A stretch of 43,490 nucleotides of DNA from Fervidicola ferrireducens (GTDB taxonomy: Bacteria; Bacillota; Thermosediminibacteria; Thermosediminibacterales; Thermosediminibacteraceae). Numbering within the stretch: the stretch's first letter is position 1; each line of letters opens with the position of its first letter. The translations under genes and the position numbers were made by a program. The stretch is from NCBI RefSeq assembly GCF_001562425.1, contig NZ_LOED01000019.1, forward strand, positions 1 to 43,490. Direction: 5' to 3'. Shown here one piece after another: positions 34,588 to 43,183 of the stretch. Under the pieces are notes generated by a model that saw only the letters and a list, made by a program, of their open reading frames with translations, had not been told where the DNA came from and did no database searches.

Positions 34588-35436
34588 TTATCTTTCTAAT
34601 TCGCCGGTATAGGCATTAACATAATAAACTTCTCCGTTATTTAATTCTACCTTCCAGACGGGTGCTGCCAACCACCGCTCTGCATTGTAAAATTGCGAGT
34701 AAAATCCCTGTTCAACCTTTTTTACCACCATTGGCGCCCCGCTCTTTCTTTCGGCGTCCACCTTCAAAACCGCCGTCAACGGGGGTATTACCTGTCGCCT
34801 TTTTCCTTTAAATGCGATGGGTTTTAAAAAGTTTCTCTGAAAATTCACAACGCCGTGAGGGGTTACCGAAAGTCTTATGTAGCTGTTGGCCACGAAGAAC
34901 CCCTTGTAATTCCCCATGTACTCTACGATATATCCGCCAATTTCAGGGTCGTACTTAACGTAATTTAAGCTGGCATATTCGGGCAGGCCTCCGTGCTCTT
35001 TTATAAATCTTTCGGCTATTTCAACGGCTTTTTTTTCGTCCAGCTCGCCGAAAGTTTCCGTTTTTTCGCCGTCTTCGAAGATAATGGAGCCGCTTTCCGT
35101 CAAAATTAGTTGTTGTCGGCCAGAAATATATTTTTCCCCGCCCTGTATTTCCTCGACTTCTGCTATCCCTCCGGGGAAGAACATTTTTATGAGTTCTTCC
35201 CGTTTGAATGATTCTCTGCCTACTTCTAGAAAAGACACGGGAACCCCCCTGGGAGGCAGTTGAGTCTCCAACTTTATTCCTCTGCTTTCGAGATGGATTT
35301 TTATCGCCTGTTGCTGGTCTTCTTCCAACTTAAAACCCTGTCCCGGCATGGTTTTTATATAAAGATTTGCTATAAGCACAATGTTGAGCACAAAAAAAGA
35401 TACGGCAAGAATCCATATGGCCTTTCTCCAATCCAT
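34588..35436 (-). CDS. yycI: WalRK regulator YycI (two-component system regulatory protein)
   Basis: YycI and YycH bind WalK in the membrane and adjust its activity. The 282-residue protein has one N-terminal membrane anchor (DWRKAIWILAVSFFVLNIVL) and an outer beta-rich domain with repeats, ending in VWKVELNNGEVYYVNAYTGE, as in YycI and in the C-terminal part of YycH. ATG 35436 follows AGAGGGAG. It is last in the walRK operon, 16 bases after yycH. Confidence 0.88.
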   Translation of the reverse strand: MDWRKAIWILAVSFFVLNIVLIANLYIKTMPGQGFKLEEDQQQAIKIHLESRGIKLETQLPPRGVPVSFLEVGRESFKREELIKMFFPGGIAEVEEIQGGEKYISGRQQLILTESGSIIFEDGEKTETFGELDEKKAVEIAERFIKEHGGLPEYASLNYVKYDPEIGGYIVEYMGNYKGFFVANSYIRLSVTPHGVVNFQRNFLKPIAFKGKRRQVIPPLTAVLKVDAERKSGAPMVVKKVEQGFYSQFYNAERWLAAPVWKVELNNGEVYYVNAYTGELER

Positions 35437-35452
35437 CTTTCTCCCTCTTTGG

Positions 35453-36748
35453 TTAAAAATTGATGGCCATGCCGTTTTTGGCGTTTATAAAAATTCTGCC
35501 GGACCGGGTTTCTACGGTCCAAACCGGAATCAGCGCATCTTCAAAAATGAGATAAGAGAGTTCCAGCGATGTTATCTCTTTCAAATTGAAAGTGGCGATT
35601 GCCGCATCCAGAGCCTGTATGGGAGATATGGGCTGAATTTCATAAAGCACCTTGTTTTCTTTTACAATGTTTCTGAAATACCTGGATACCTGATTTTCTT
35701 CCACGGTAACCGTAAGGTATTCGCTTTGACTTAAAAGCGGCAATCCTTTGATTCTTATGCCGAAATTAAAGGTATATGCGGTCCTTTGATTTTGAGCCAC
35801 CTTGTAGCCTGAAAGGTATACGTCCTGGGGCCATCCGCCGTGGGTATTGATAAAATTAGCAGCTATTTTCAAGGCTTCGTAAAAATCCGAGCCCGTTTTG
35901 AGTCCTCCGGTGAGTGGCCTGCTGTACTCAAGGGCACCGGTGGGGTATATGCGAAGCCCCCGGTTTCCATCGGTATAAACCACCGCGCCGTCTTTTTCTT
36001 CGATTTTACGCGTCGCAGAAAAATCGGGGAAAAATTGGGCTATGGTGCTTTGGGGCGGCATTTTTTCGTGTTTAAGAGAAAGCACGGGCAGGTCATTTTG
36101 TTCTGTCGACACAGGCACGTAGATGCCTTCCTCGAATTTGACGTTTATCTTGGCAGGCGGGAGGTACGTATATACTGGCGGATTTTCCAGTCTTACCCGC
36201 TCCAAAAGCTCTTTCAGTTCAAAGCTGCTTTCTCTGTTTTTTAAGCCGTAAAATTCGCCGCTACTTCCCTTAAAAAACACGGAAAGGCCATCATCCTCAA
36301 TTATCATCATCGAATTTACCAATCTTTCCTGAGGGATGGCCTGCTGAGTTATGTTCATATTGAAAACCTTTGTTAAAAATTCAACGGGTAAAGGCACGGG
36401 GAAAAAGAGTTCCATCCCCACTTTTTGCCGTAAGTTTTCATCGTCCAACTTCGCGTTTTTAACCTCGACAAGCTCCTTTCCGTGGAGTACCTTTCTTGCA
36501 AAATCCCAGCTTTCCCTGTAAAAAGGTGCATTCGGATAAAGAACGCTGTGCATATCCTGTCCGAAATGCAACACAACTCTATCGGGGGTAATCACATCGG
36601 CTAGGTCTACAACGCTCAAGGCGGAATTTTCGGCCTGAATATCACCGTATTCGCCGTAAAGGCGCCACCACGTTATGCCGGAGAGAAAAAGGCTGGTGCC
36701 GACCAGCAGAGCGAGCAACAAACCGAGAAAGAAATCCCTATTTTTCAC
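35453..36748 (-). CDS. yycH: WalRK regulator YycH
   Basis: The 431-residue protein has a single N-terminal anchor (about 8-28) and a large outer domain, the shape of YycH, which works with YycI on WalK. PVWTVETRSGRIFINAKNG near the C terminus resembles the same part of YycI. GTG 36748 starts 14 bases after the small gene. The C-terminal similarity to YycI is a known feature of the two proteins. Confidence 0.88.
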   Translation of the reverse strand: MKNRDFFLGLLLALLVGTSLFLSGITWWRLYGEYGDIQAENSALSVVDLADVITPDRVVLHFGQDMHSVLYPNAPFYRESWDFARKVLHGKELVEVKNAKLDDENLRQKVGMELFFPVPLPVEFLTKVFNMNITQQAIPQERLVNSMMIIEDDGLSVFFKGSSGEFYGLKNRESSFELKELLERVRLENPPVYTYLPPAKINVKFEEGIYVPVSTEQNDLPVLSLKHEKMPPQSTIAQFFPDFSATRKIEEKDGAVVYTDGNRGLRIYPTGALEYSRPLTGGLKTGSDFYEALKIAANFINTHGGWPQDVYLSGYKVAQNQRTAYTFNFGIRIKGLPLLSQSEYLTVTVEENQVSRYFRNIVKENKVLYEIQPISPIQALDAAIATFNLKEITSLELSYLIFEDALIPVWTVETRSGRIFINAKNGMAINF

Positions 36749-36762
36749 GGCTGCACCGCCTT

Positions 36763-37161
36763 TTATTGCAATATGAGAAGTTTTAATGCCTGGATTATGG
36801 AGCTCAAGCTTTTCAAATTCATATCCTTGTCAAGCCTGTATACGTTTCGCGATACGATTTCTTCTTCGCCCGAGGGGAACACTGCCTTTACAGTTATGAC
36901 GTTTTTCCCGAGCCTGATATCGGCCTGGGTTACGAAAAGTCCCGAAGCTCCTACCTTGATGGTCTCCTTCTTTTCTCCGTTCACAAAAACGGCGACCGAA
37001 GTATCGGCAACGGTCTCGCCCGAAACGACCACGTAGCTTTGAGTTGTCACATAGTCTTCCTTGGGGCGGTTTAGCACGAATGCTTCCTTGGCATCAGCTA
37101 TGATGAAAAGCAAAAAAACTATAAAAAGGGACAATGCTGTTATCCCGATGAGCCTTTTCAT
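36763..37161 (-). CDS. Small exported protein of the walRK operon, unknown function
   Basis: I do not recognise a named family. The 132-residue protein has an N-terminal hydrophobic segment (about 4-24), possibly a signal peptide or anchor, and then a beta-rich domain of about 80 residues with alternating hydrophobic strands (SYVVVSGET, SVAVFVNGEK, KNVITVKAVF), like an Ig-type surface domain, ending in a Leu-rich helix. ATG 37161 follows GAGGAG. It lies between walK and yycH, a place without a gene in Bacillus. An exact WalR-consensus box and a promoter precede it. It may be an added WalK partner or a cell-wall sensor; this is inference. Confidence 0.8.
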   Translation of the reverse strand: MKRLIGITALSLFIVFLLFIIADAKEAFVLNRPKEDYVTTQSYVVVSGETVADTSVAVFVNGEKKETIKVGASGLFVTQADIRLGKNVITVKAVFPSGEEEIVSRNVYRLDKDMNLKSLSSIIQALKLLILQ

Positions 37162-37184
37162 GATACTTTGCTCCTCTTTTAAAT

Positions 37185-37213
37185 AAAATACCTCTCTTTA
37201 CAGTTTAACCCAA
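37185..37213 (-). promoter_or_regulatory. Possible promoter of the small walRK-operon gene
   Basis: On the minus strand TTGGGT (37208-37213) and TATTTT (37185-37190) are 17 bases apart. The -35 is weak, fitting a promoter needing an activator; the WalR box lies immediately upstream. Confidence 0.5.
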
Positions 37214-37217
37214 AATT

Positions 37218-37234
37218 ATTACAGGAGTATTACA
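37218..37234 (-). promoter_or_regulatory. WalR-consensus binding box
   Basis: On the minus strand TGTAAT-ACTCC-TGTAAT, an exact match to the WalR (YycF) consensus TGTWAH-N5-TGTWAH. It lies between walK and the small exported gene, four bases upstream of the weak -35. Confidence 0.75.
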
Positions 37235-37251
37235 TTGAAATTACGTTTGAT

Positions 37252-39021
37252 TTACACAAGTGCCGGAAGTTTGATTATTACCTCCGTACCTTTACCCTGT
37301 TCGCTAAAAATGTTTATCTCGCCATCGTGCGCCAGCACTATTTCGCGGGCTATCGAAAGTCCGAGCCCCGTTCCGCCCAGTTCGCGGCTCCTAGTCTTAT
37401 CAACCCGGTAAAAACGCTCGAAAATCCTCGGCAGGTCTTCCTTCGGAATTCCTATCCCCGTGTCTTTAACCGAGATGCAAACTTGATTGCCAATATTTTT
37501 GGCTTTTACGAAAATCCCGCCTCCCTCGGGGGTATACTTTATGGCGTTGGAAAACACATTTTGAAACACCTGCTCCATTTTGTCCCTGTCGGCGAACACT
37601 TCGAGTTTTTCCTCTATCTCGCATTCCACCGAAAGCCTTTTTTTCCTCGCACTCATCATCATTTTGGATATTACCTCACGAAGAAGCAAGTCAATTCTAA
37701 CCGGCCTTTTATTCCATTTAATTTCTTTATTGTCCAACCTGGAAAGCTCCAAAAGGTCGTTGACGAGCCTTGTCATTCTATCCGCTTCATCGTTTATAAC
37801 ACTTATAAACTGGCGGGCTACCGAAGAATCGTCCATGGCCCCGTCAAGCAGAGTTTCCGCATAGCTCTTTATTGTCGTAAGGGGAGTTCTAAGTTCATGG
37901 GAAACGTTGGCGACGAATTCCTTCCTCATTTCTTCGAGCCGCTGCTGCTTGGTTACATCCTGCAAAAGCAGGATGTAACCCGCCTCCTTCGTTTCTCCCG
38001 CTAAAGGGGCAAAAATGGCCTTCAGCGTGCCGTCTTTTACCTTAACTAAAACTTCGAGCGGAGTTTTTTCCGCTTTTTGGAAATCCTCAGGGTGGATTTT
38101 TAAAATATCCTTTAATTTTTCCGCAAAATCTCCTTCGAGCCGTTCTCTTTCAAGGCCCAGCATGCGCATCGCTGCCGGATTAATGTGGATTACCTCGCCC
38201 CTGCCGTTCAAGGCTATGACCCCGTCCGCCATGTTTGTAAGGATGGCTTCCATTTTTTCCTTTTCCTCTGAGATTTCTTCCAGAGTGGCCTTCAAGCGAC
38301 CGGCAAGGAAATTGAACATGTCAGTGAGCTTTCCTATTTCGTCGTCGGATTTCACCTCTATCTTCTGGTCGAAGTTGCCTTCCGCCAGGAGTGCGGCCCG
38401 TTTCGTAACTTCACGAATGGGCCCCGTTATGGTATTGGACAAAGCGTAACCCAGAAATCCCGTGATCAAAAGTGCAAGGAACGTCGCCGTAAGCAGGATC
38501 AACCTTATATTGTTCAGGGTCTCGTAGATATCCTCCAAAGAAGCCACCAGGTAAAGTATTCCCACCACTTCACCGTCGTTTTTTATCGGATAAGCAAGGT
38601 ACTTATATCTTTTTTTGGTATTGGGGTCTTGCCTTATGTCCTCGGCTTGCTTGCCAAAGGTGGCTTGCATCACTTCCGGCGACAAAATCCTGGAGCCTCT
38701 GCTAAACCTCGTTTCGTCCGTCGAAGCCACCACCGTCGCTTTTTCGTCCATCACCGCTATATATTTTATACTGCTAGGTGCCACCTGTTTTATGTATTCT
38801 TGGATGGTGGAATCGTTAACTGACAATTTTCTTTCAGGAGGCAAATACCTTACCAGCAAAAAATCCGAGATAAGCTGGGCATTTATTATCAGGCTTTCGG
38901 TGAGCTTCCTGTCGTGATATCTTTCAAGAGACTGCATCAAGTAAAAGCCCACCACTTCCATGGCAAGAAGGATAAGGAGTATGTAAATCGTCACCAGTTT
39001 GGCCTGTATGCTCTTAAACAA
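37252..39021 (-). CDS. walK: Sensor histidine kinase WalK
   Basis: The 589-residue membrane kinase of the cell-wall regulator WalRK. It shows TM1 (about 8-30), an outer sensing domain (about 31-170), TM2 (about 172-195), HAMP (about 196-248), a PAS domain (about 252-360), HisKA with H375 in VSHELRTPLTT, and an ATPase domain with NAIKYTPEGG, DTGIGIP and GGTGLGLS. It starts with TTG five bases after AGGGTGAT, which overlaps the walR stop. WalK is usually essential in low-GC Gram-positives. Confidence 0.93.
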   Translation of the reverse strand: MFKSIQAKLVTIYILLILLAMEVVGFYLMQSLERYHDRKLTESLIINAQLISDFLLVRYLPPERKLSVNDSTIQEYIKQVAPSSIKYIAVMDEKATVVASTDETRFSRGSRILSPEVMQATFGKQAEDIRQDPNTKKRYKYLAYPIKNDGEVVGILYLVASLEDIYETLNNIRLILLTATFLALLITGFLGYALSNTITGPIREVTKRAALLAEGNFDQKIEVKSDDEIGKLTDMFNFLAGRLKATLEEISEEKEKMEAILTNMADGVIALNGRGEVIHINPAAMRMLGLERERLEGDFAEKLKDILKIHPEDFQKAEKTPLEVLVKVKDGTLKAIFAPLAGETKEAGYILLLQDVTKQQRLEEMRKEFVANVSHELRTPLTTIKSYAETLLDGAMDDSSVARQFISVINDEADRMTRLVNDLLELSRLDNKEIKWNKRPVRIDLLLREVISKMMMSARKKRLSVECEIEEKLEVFADRDKMEQVFQNVFSNAIKYTPEGGGIFVKAKNIGNQVCISVKDTGIGIPKEDLPRIFERFYRVDKTRSRELGGTGLGLSIAREIVLAHDGEINIFSEQGKGTEVIIKLPALV

Positions 39022-39032
39022 TTAAAATCACC

Positions 39033-39722
39033 CTAGTTTTTGGAAAAGTAGTAGCCTACTCCCCGCTTGGTCAATATGTACGTTGGATTCGAAGGGTCGT
39101 CCTCTATCTTTTCTCTAAGCCTTCTCACCGTTACGTCCACGGTGCGGATATCCCCATAATACTCGTAACCCCAAACTTCTTCCAGCAGTTTTTCCCTCGA
39201 AAAAACCTGTCCTGCCTGGACGGCCAGAAATTTTAAAAGTTCGAACTCCCTCAGGGTGAGCTCCAGCACCCTGCCGTTTTTCTTCACCTGGAAGCTCGAC
39301 AAGTCTATCTCCAGGTCCTTTACCTTGATTACCTTTTGCTCTTCGGCGGGATTCGAAAGCGTAAGCCTGCGCAAGTTCGCCTTTATCCTGGCCATCAGCT
39401 CCCTCATGCTGAAGGGCTTTGTGACGTAATCATCGGCTCCTAGTTCTAAGCCCAGCACCTTGTCCACTTCCTCGCCCTTTGCCGTCAGCATTATTATCGG
39501 ACATACGAGCTTTTCCCTTAGCTTTTTGCACACGGAAAATCCATCCTGTCTCGGCAGCATTATGTCGAGCAATACCAGGTCCGGATTTTGCGAGAAAGCA
39601 ACTTCTATGGCCTCTTCTCCGTCGTAAGCGGCAAGCACTTCATATCCTTCTTTTACGAGGTTATATTTCAAAATATCGACTATGGGCTTTTCGTCGTCCA
39701 CTACTAATATCTTCTGGCCCAT
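39033..39722 (-). CDS. walR: Response regulator WalR
   Basis: OmpR-type regulator of 229 residues controlling cell-wall genes. The receiver domain has the DDE pair, phospho-acceptor Asp in [13 protein letters not shown] and K in [10 protein letters not shown]. The C-terminal winged helix ends [11 protein letters not shown], as in WalR. ATG 39722 follows GAGGTGA; a GTG nine bases upstream lies inside that site. First gene of the walRK operon. Confidence 0.94.
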   Translation of the reverse strand: MGQKILVVDDEKPIVDILKYNLVKEGYEVLAAYDGEEAIEVAFSQNPDLVLLDIMLPRQDGFSVCKKLREKLVCPIIMLTAKGEEVDKVLGLELGADDYVTKPFSMRELMARIKANLRRLTLSNPAEEQKVIKVKDLEIDLSSFQVKKNGRVLELTLREFELLKFLAVQAGQVFSREKLLEEVWGYEYYGDIRTVDVTVRRLREKIEDDPSNPTYILTKRGVGYYFSKN

Positions 39723-39755
39723 AAAACTCACCTCTTCTTTTTCTAAATCTTAATA

Positions 39756-39769
39756 TTCGATATATCGAA
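39756..39769. promoter_or_regulatory. 14-bp palindrome upstream of walR
   Basis: TTCGATATATCGAA is a perfect palindrome 34 bases before the walR start. Its core resembles the cluster GntR operator but differs at both outer positions. Possibly an operator. Confidence 0.4.
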
Positions 39770-39820
39770 GCGTTTTCCTTCAAATATCCATCATTGAATC
39801 TTCTCCTCTTTTAATTATAC

Positions 39821-39863
39821 AAAAAAAATCGCGCGGTGGCATAAGATGGCAAATCGTCACCGC
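39821..39863 (-). terminator. Terminator of the ABC transporter operon
   Basis: GCGGTGGC (39833-39840) pairs with GTCACCGC (39856-39863), one G-U pair, and on the minus strand TTTTTTTT follows. It overlaps the ATPase gene's final codons. Confidence 0.8.
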
Positions 39864-40648
39864 AAAACGGCGTCGGCCCATGTTAAATTCATAATTTTAT
39901 CCCTTTCCAAAATTCGGCTCAGCTTTCTGTAAAATTCCCTGTAGGCTAGATCGTCGTACTCTCTGGGCCTTGTCAGGGGATTTAAAAGGGTATGCCTTAA
40001 AGTGCCTTTTGTGAACACCAGAATCCTGTCGGAAAGCCGGATGCACTCATCTATATCATGGGTTACCAGGATTATTGTGGTTCCCGTTTTGCCCCAGAGC
40101 TGGAGGAGCAAGTCCTGCATGGCCTTTCTCCCTAAGGCGTCAAGGCTACCAAAGGGTTCGTCCAAAAGCAACACCCTGGGGTTAACCGAAAGCGCCCGGG
40201 CAAGGAAAGCCCTCTGCTTCATCCCACCCGATAATTGATAGGGGTAGTAGTCGCCCCATTCGGAAAGCCCCACCAATTCGAGATAGTATTCAGCCTTTCG
40301 CTGAAGTTCTTTAATGGCCACCCTTTTGTTTACCGTTTTCATGGCAAACACGATATTTCCCTTAAGCGAAAGCCAGGGAAATAGCTGGTCGAGGCCCTGG
40401 GATATCATGAACCTGTCGGGCCCCGGACGGGATACGCTTTTCCCGTCCAAAAGGATTTTCCCGCCATCCGGACTTTCAAATCCTGCGATGCACCTGAGCA
40501 AGGTCGTTTTCCCGCACCCCGAACGCCCTATAACCCCTAAAAACTCTCCTTCGTTAACTTCAAAACTCACTTCCTTTATCCCCGCAAAAGCTTCATTTGT
40601 GCGGCCGTATATTTTCGTCAGGTTTTCCACTCTGACAAACGGTGCCAC
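39857..40648 (-). CDS. ABC transporter ATPase (nitrate/sulfonate/taurine/NMT1 class)
   Basis: The 263-residue protein powers uptake by ATP hydrolysis. Walker A GRSGCGKTT at 41-49, signature LSGGMKQR, Walker B VLLLDEPFGSLD and the H-loop VTHDIDECIRLSD are all present. The overall pattern is of SsuB/TauB/ThiZ-type ATPases. It follows the permease gene by 14 bases. The substrate is not shown. Confidence 0.92.
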   Translation of the reverse strand: MAPFVRVENLTKIYGRTNEAFAGIKEVSFEVNEGEFLGVIGRSGCGKTTLLRCIAGFESPDGGKILLDGKSVSRPGPDRFMISQGLDQLFPWLSLKGNIVFAMKTVNKRVAIKELQRKAEYYLELVGLSEWGDYYPYQLSGGMKQRAFLARALSVNPRVLLLDEPFGSLDALGRKAMQDLLLQLWGKTGTTIILVTHDIDECIRLSDRILVFTKGTLRHTLLNPLTRPREYDDLAYREFYRKLSRILERDKIMNLTWADAVLR

Positions 40649-40662
40649 CGTCTCATCCCCCT

Positions 40663-41427
40663 TCAGTCAATCACTTGCTTTAATTTTTTCACCGTCAGGT
40701 TTTCCAGTATTGAAAAGACAAAGTATTCCACAAGCAAGCCTATGGCAATTATCACGATCATCCCGGCGAAAACCCCCGGCGTTTCCATCATAAACCTTTT
40801 CTTGTAAAGGTACCAGCCAAGTCCCCCGTGACCCCCGGCAGCACCAAAGACCAGCTCCGCCGCCACCGACGCCTGCCACGCCCTGGCCCATCCTGTGCGG
40901 AGCCCTCCCAAAATGTGGGGAAGCGACGCCGGAAGCATAACGTAAACAGCAAGTTTTACTCCCGAGAGCCCCAGATTCCTTCCAACCTCCAGCTGATTTT
41001 TCGGTATGGACCGAAAACCCGTGTAAAAGTGGTTGAGAAGTGGCCAAACAGCCGAAAACACTATTACAAAAATCACTGATTTAACGCCAATGCCAAACCA
41101 AAGAATGGCCACTGGAAGGATGGCAATGCCAGGAAGCGGATGCATTACTGCCATCACGTCGGTAATTAGTCCCTGAAAGGCCCTGCTTGCCATGCATAAA
41201 ATCGCAAGTATCATCGCAAGCACAAATGCCACGGCAAGGCCGAACCCGATAAGTTTTAAGGAAAACGCCGTATTTTTCAAAAGTTCGATTTTTTCCATCC
41301 ACAAGGAACGGGCGACGCCCGAAACGCCGGGCAAAAGCAGCTCAGAATAGCCGCCAATAATTCTTGCACTTTCCCACAGCAAAGCCGATGTAAATATCAA
41401 GGTCAACTTGGAAAAAATTCTCTTCAT
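40663..41427 (-). CDS. ABC transporter permease (SsuC/TauC/ThiX class)
   Basis: A 254-residue membrane protein with about six helices. The EAA-type loop is seen at LEVGRNLGLSGVKLAVYVMLPASLPHILGGLRTGWARAW (in segments: GRNLGLSGVK, VMLPASLPHILGGLRTG). It forms the channel for the ABC importer and lies between the binding protein and the ATPase. Confidence 0.91.
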   Translation of the reverse strand: MKRIFSKLTLIFTSALLWESARIIGGYSELLLPGVSGVARSLWMEKIELLKNTAFSLKLIGFGLAVAFVLAMILAILCMASRAFQGLITDVMAVMHPLPGIAILPVAILWFGIGVKSVIFVIVFSAVWPLLNHFYTGFRSIPKNQLEVGRNLGLSGVKLAVYVMLPASLPHILGGLRTGWARAWQASVAAELVFGAAGGHGGLGWYLYKKRFMMETPGVFAGMIVIIAIGLLVEYFVFSILENLTVKKLKQVID

Positions 41428-41439
41428 TTCCTTATACCC

Positions 41440-42498
41440 CTACCTTATGCCCTGCATCCTTTCAAAGGTACTAGGGTTCCCCTCGCTTTTACCTACAAGG
41501 GCTAGCACGTTTTCCCATGCTATTTCAGAAAGGTCGCCGGGGACTTTGGAAATGTATCCGGCCTCTTTCATGAATTCCGAAAATCCCAGAAGGCCGTAAG
41601 GTGCCGTTGTGAAGTTTATGCCCTGAGCGGTAAGCTGACGGTACAGTTCTTCCTCGGGTATGTTGAATTCGGGGGCTAAAAGTTCGGCTGTTTCCTTTTT
41701 ATGCTGGTTCACCCAATTCACAGCTTCGTTGAGCCCCATGACGAAAGCTGCATACCCCACGGGATGGTGGTCATGATAGTTTTTAGTTACCAAAAGCACG
41801 TTGAAATTAAACTCCCCTCCGTACGCCTCAAAACCGTCCAGCACCACGTGATATCCAGGCTGCTTCAATTCTTCGTTTAGGTACGGCGGTGTTGTGAAAT
41901 GGGCCGTAACATCCTTCTTCGCCAGCATAGCCTGCATCCCGTCGGGATGAGGTAGGGCTACCAGGTTGTCGTCCAGGGCTGTTCCGTCCCCCAGCTGCTT
42001 TTTTAAGCCCATCGCGAGCAGTATGTGCTGGACGCTTCCCGGTGAAGGCAGTGCTATTTTATGTTCGGGTTTAAAATCCGCCAGGCTTTTTATGCCGGGG
42101 TCATATGTCACAAGTTTTATCGGGCACACGGTGTAGCCTGCGGCAATCTTGGCATCGAGGCCTTTATCCCATCCTATCAGGAAAGGTGGAATTCCCATAA
42201 AAGCCGCATCGATTTTGCCAGATGCCATAGCTTCTCTTACCGCTCCGCCCGAGCCTAAGGTGACCCATTCCACTTTCAGACCGTATTTTGAAAAGAAATC
42301 AATTTTTTCGGCCACCATAAGCGGTGCGTAGACAAGGCCAAACTGTTTGGCCACCCTTATAACCTCGCCGCGAGAATGAGACGAAATTCCCGCTGAAGCA
42401 TTTGCACTGCGCGATGCCCCGCAGCCAGAAAGCGAAAGAGCTGCGATGCAGAATAAAAAGCTCACCAAAAGAAAAACGGCAACCTTTCTTCCTCTCAT
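41440..42498 (-). CDS. ABC transporter substrate-binding lipoprotein (NMT1/SsuA-like)
   Basis: The 352-residue protein has a signal peptide with a lipobox at C26 (SLSGC), then the SsuA/NMT1 pattern: VAKQFGLVYAPLMVAEKIDFFSKYGLKVEW (start VAKQFGLVYAPLMVAEK), ASGKIDAAFMGIPPFL and ALPSPGSVQHILLAMGLK. ATG 42498 follows a run of seven G. No TPP riboswitch is seen upstream, so thiamine precursor uptake is not supported; sulfonate, nitrate or another small anion is possible. Confidence 0.88.
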   Translation of the reverse strand: MRGRKVAVFLLVSFLFCIAALSLSGCGASRSANASAGISSHSRGEVIRVAKQFGLVYAPLMVAEKIDFFSKYGLKVEWVTLGSGGAVREAMASGKIDAAFMGIPPFLIGWDKGLDAKIAAGYTVCPIKLVTYDPGIKSLADFKPEHKIALPSPGSVQHILLAMGLKKQLGDGTALDDNLVALPHPDGMQAMLAKKDVTAHFTTPPYLNEELKQPGYHVVLDGFEAYGGEFNFNVLLVTKNYHDHHPVGYAAFVMGLNEAVNWVNQHKKETAELLAPEFNIPEEELYRQLTAQGINFTTAPYGLLGFSEFMKEAGYISKVPGDLSEIAWENVLALVGKSEGNPSTFERMQGIR

Positions 42499-42543
42499 GA
42501 CCCACTACCCCCCCAAGAAAAATATCTATACTCATATTATTTT

Positions 42544-42563
42544 TTCACCGCCAATTCGGTGAA
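42544..42563. promoter_or_regulatory. Dyad between the ABC operon and UPF0756 gene
   Basis: TTCACCG (42544-42550) and CGGTGAA (42557-42563), 6-nt loop. No T-run on either side fits termination, so it may be an operator in the divergent control region. Confidence 0.4.
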
Positions 42564-42619
42564 TTAATTGGGCTAAATGAAAATATAATTTAGTGAAGAT
42601 CCCGACGGGGGTGCCCTTC

Positions 42620-43075
42620 TTGAAATCTTCATCCATTATTTTTTTAATCCTGGCCCTCGGATATCTCGGAAAAAACCACCTCATAATGATTTCTTCGGCG
42701 GCGCTCATGATATTAAAAATTTTGGGAATCCTGCCGCAATCTTCTTATCAGAACGTAATTCTGGACCTCGGAATAGTGCTTCTCGTCATCGGAGTTCTTC
42801 TACCTTTGTGCACCGGCGAATTTGATACAAAGCAGGTTTACAGGAGCATTTTTAACATAGAGGTGATTGTAATTTTTCTAGTCGGAATCGCCTCGGCGGT
42901 GATGGCCCGGGATGGAGTCAGGCTTTTAAAAGAAAATCCCGGAACCATGATATGCCTCCTCATGGGTTCGATAGCCGGGTCCACATTTTTTAAGGGCCTT
43001 CCCACAGGCCCTCTGGTGGCAGCCGGTATCGCGGCATTACTATTAAATCTGGTAAAGAAGTTTCAAAACATGTAG
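42620..43075 (+). CDS. UPF0756/DUF441 membrane protein
   Basis: The 151-residue protein has four to five membrane helices and matches the DUF441 pattern: SSIIFLILALGYLGKNHLIMISSA-type start (GYLGKNHLIMIS), LDLGIVLLVIGVLLPLCTGE and GSIAGSTFFKGLPTGPLVAAGI. Function is unknown. TTG 42620 lies after GGGGGTG and is preferred over GTG 42593, which has no site. A TATAAT at 42584-42589 may be its -10. It ends at a terminator. Confidence 0.85.
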   Translation: MKSSSIIFLILALGYLGKNHLIMISSAALMILKILGILPQSSYQNVILDLGIVLLVIGVLLPLCTGEFDTKQVYRSIFNIEVIVIFLVGIASAVMARDGVRLLKENPGTMICLLMGSIAGSTFFKGLPTGPLVAAGIAALLLNLVKKFQNM

Positions 43076-43085
43076 ACAAAAAAAA

Positions 43086-43106
43086 GCTGCGTTTTCGCAG
43101 CCTTTT
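43086..43106 (+). terminator. Terminator of the UPF0756 gene
   Basis: GCTGCG (43086-43091) and CGCAGC (43096-43101), TTTT loop, followed by CTTTT. It lies 11 bases past the stop codon. Confidence 0.82.
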
Positions 43107-43112
43107 ACATAA

Positions 43113-43161
43113 CCGCCGCGGGAAGGCTCTACCCTTTCAAGGGTATGGATGAAAGCGGCGG
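43113..43161 (+). mobile_element. Left-end stem-loops of an IS605-type (tnpB-only) element
   Basis: CCGCCGC (43113-43119) pairs with GCGGCGG (43155-43161), enclosing a perfect TACCCTT-TC-AAGGGTA hairpin (43130-43145). Subterminal hairpins upstream of tnpB mark the left ends of IS200/IS605 elements. No tnpA lies before tnpB, so it is an IS1341-type element. The exact end is not fixed. Confidence 0.5.
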
Positions 43162-43183
43162 CCAGTTGTGCTAAAATAGAAGC

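Noticed and set aside
37252-37276. Extra WalR-like hexamers near the walK stop (TGTAAA)
   Set aside because: Only single half-sites without a second hexamer at five-base spacing; only 37218-37234 is a full match.
37327-38004. 225-codon plus-strand frame across walK
   Set aside because: Antisense shadow of the kinase gene; protein shows no recognisable motifs.
42499-42592. TPP riboswitch before the NMT1-like binding protein
   Set aside because: The gap is short and contains only a simple dyad, without the conserved TPP riboswitch core.
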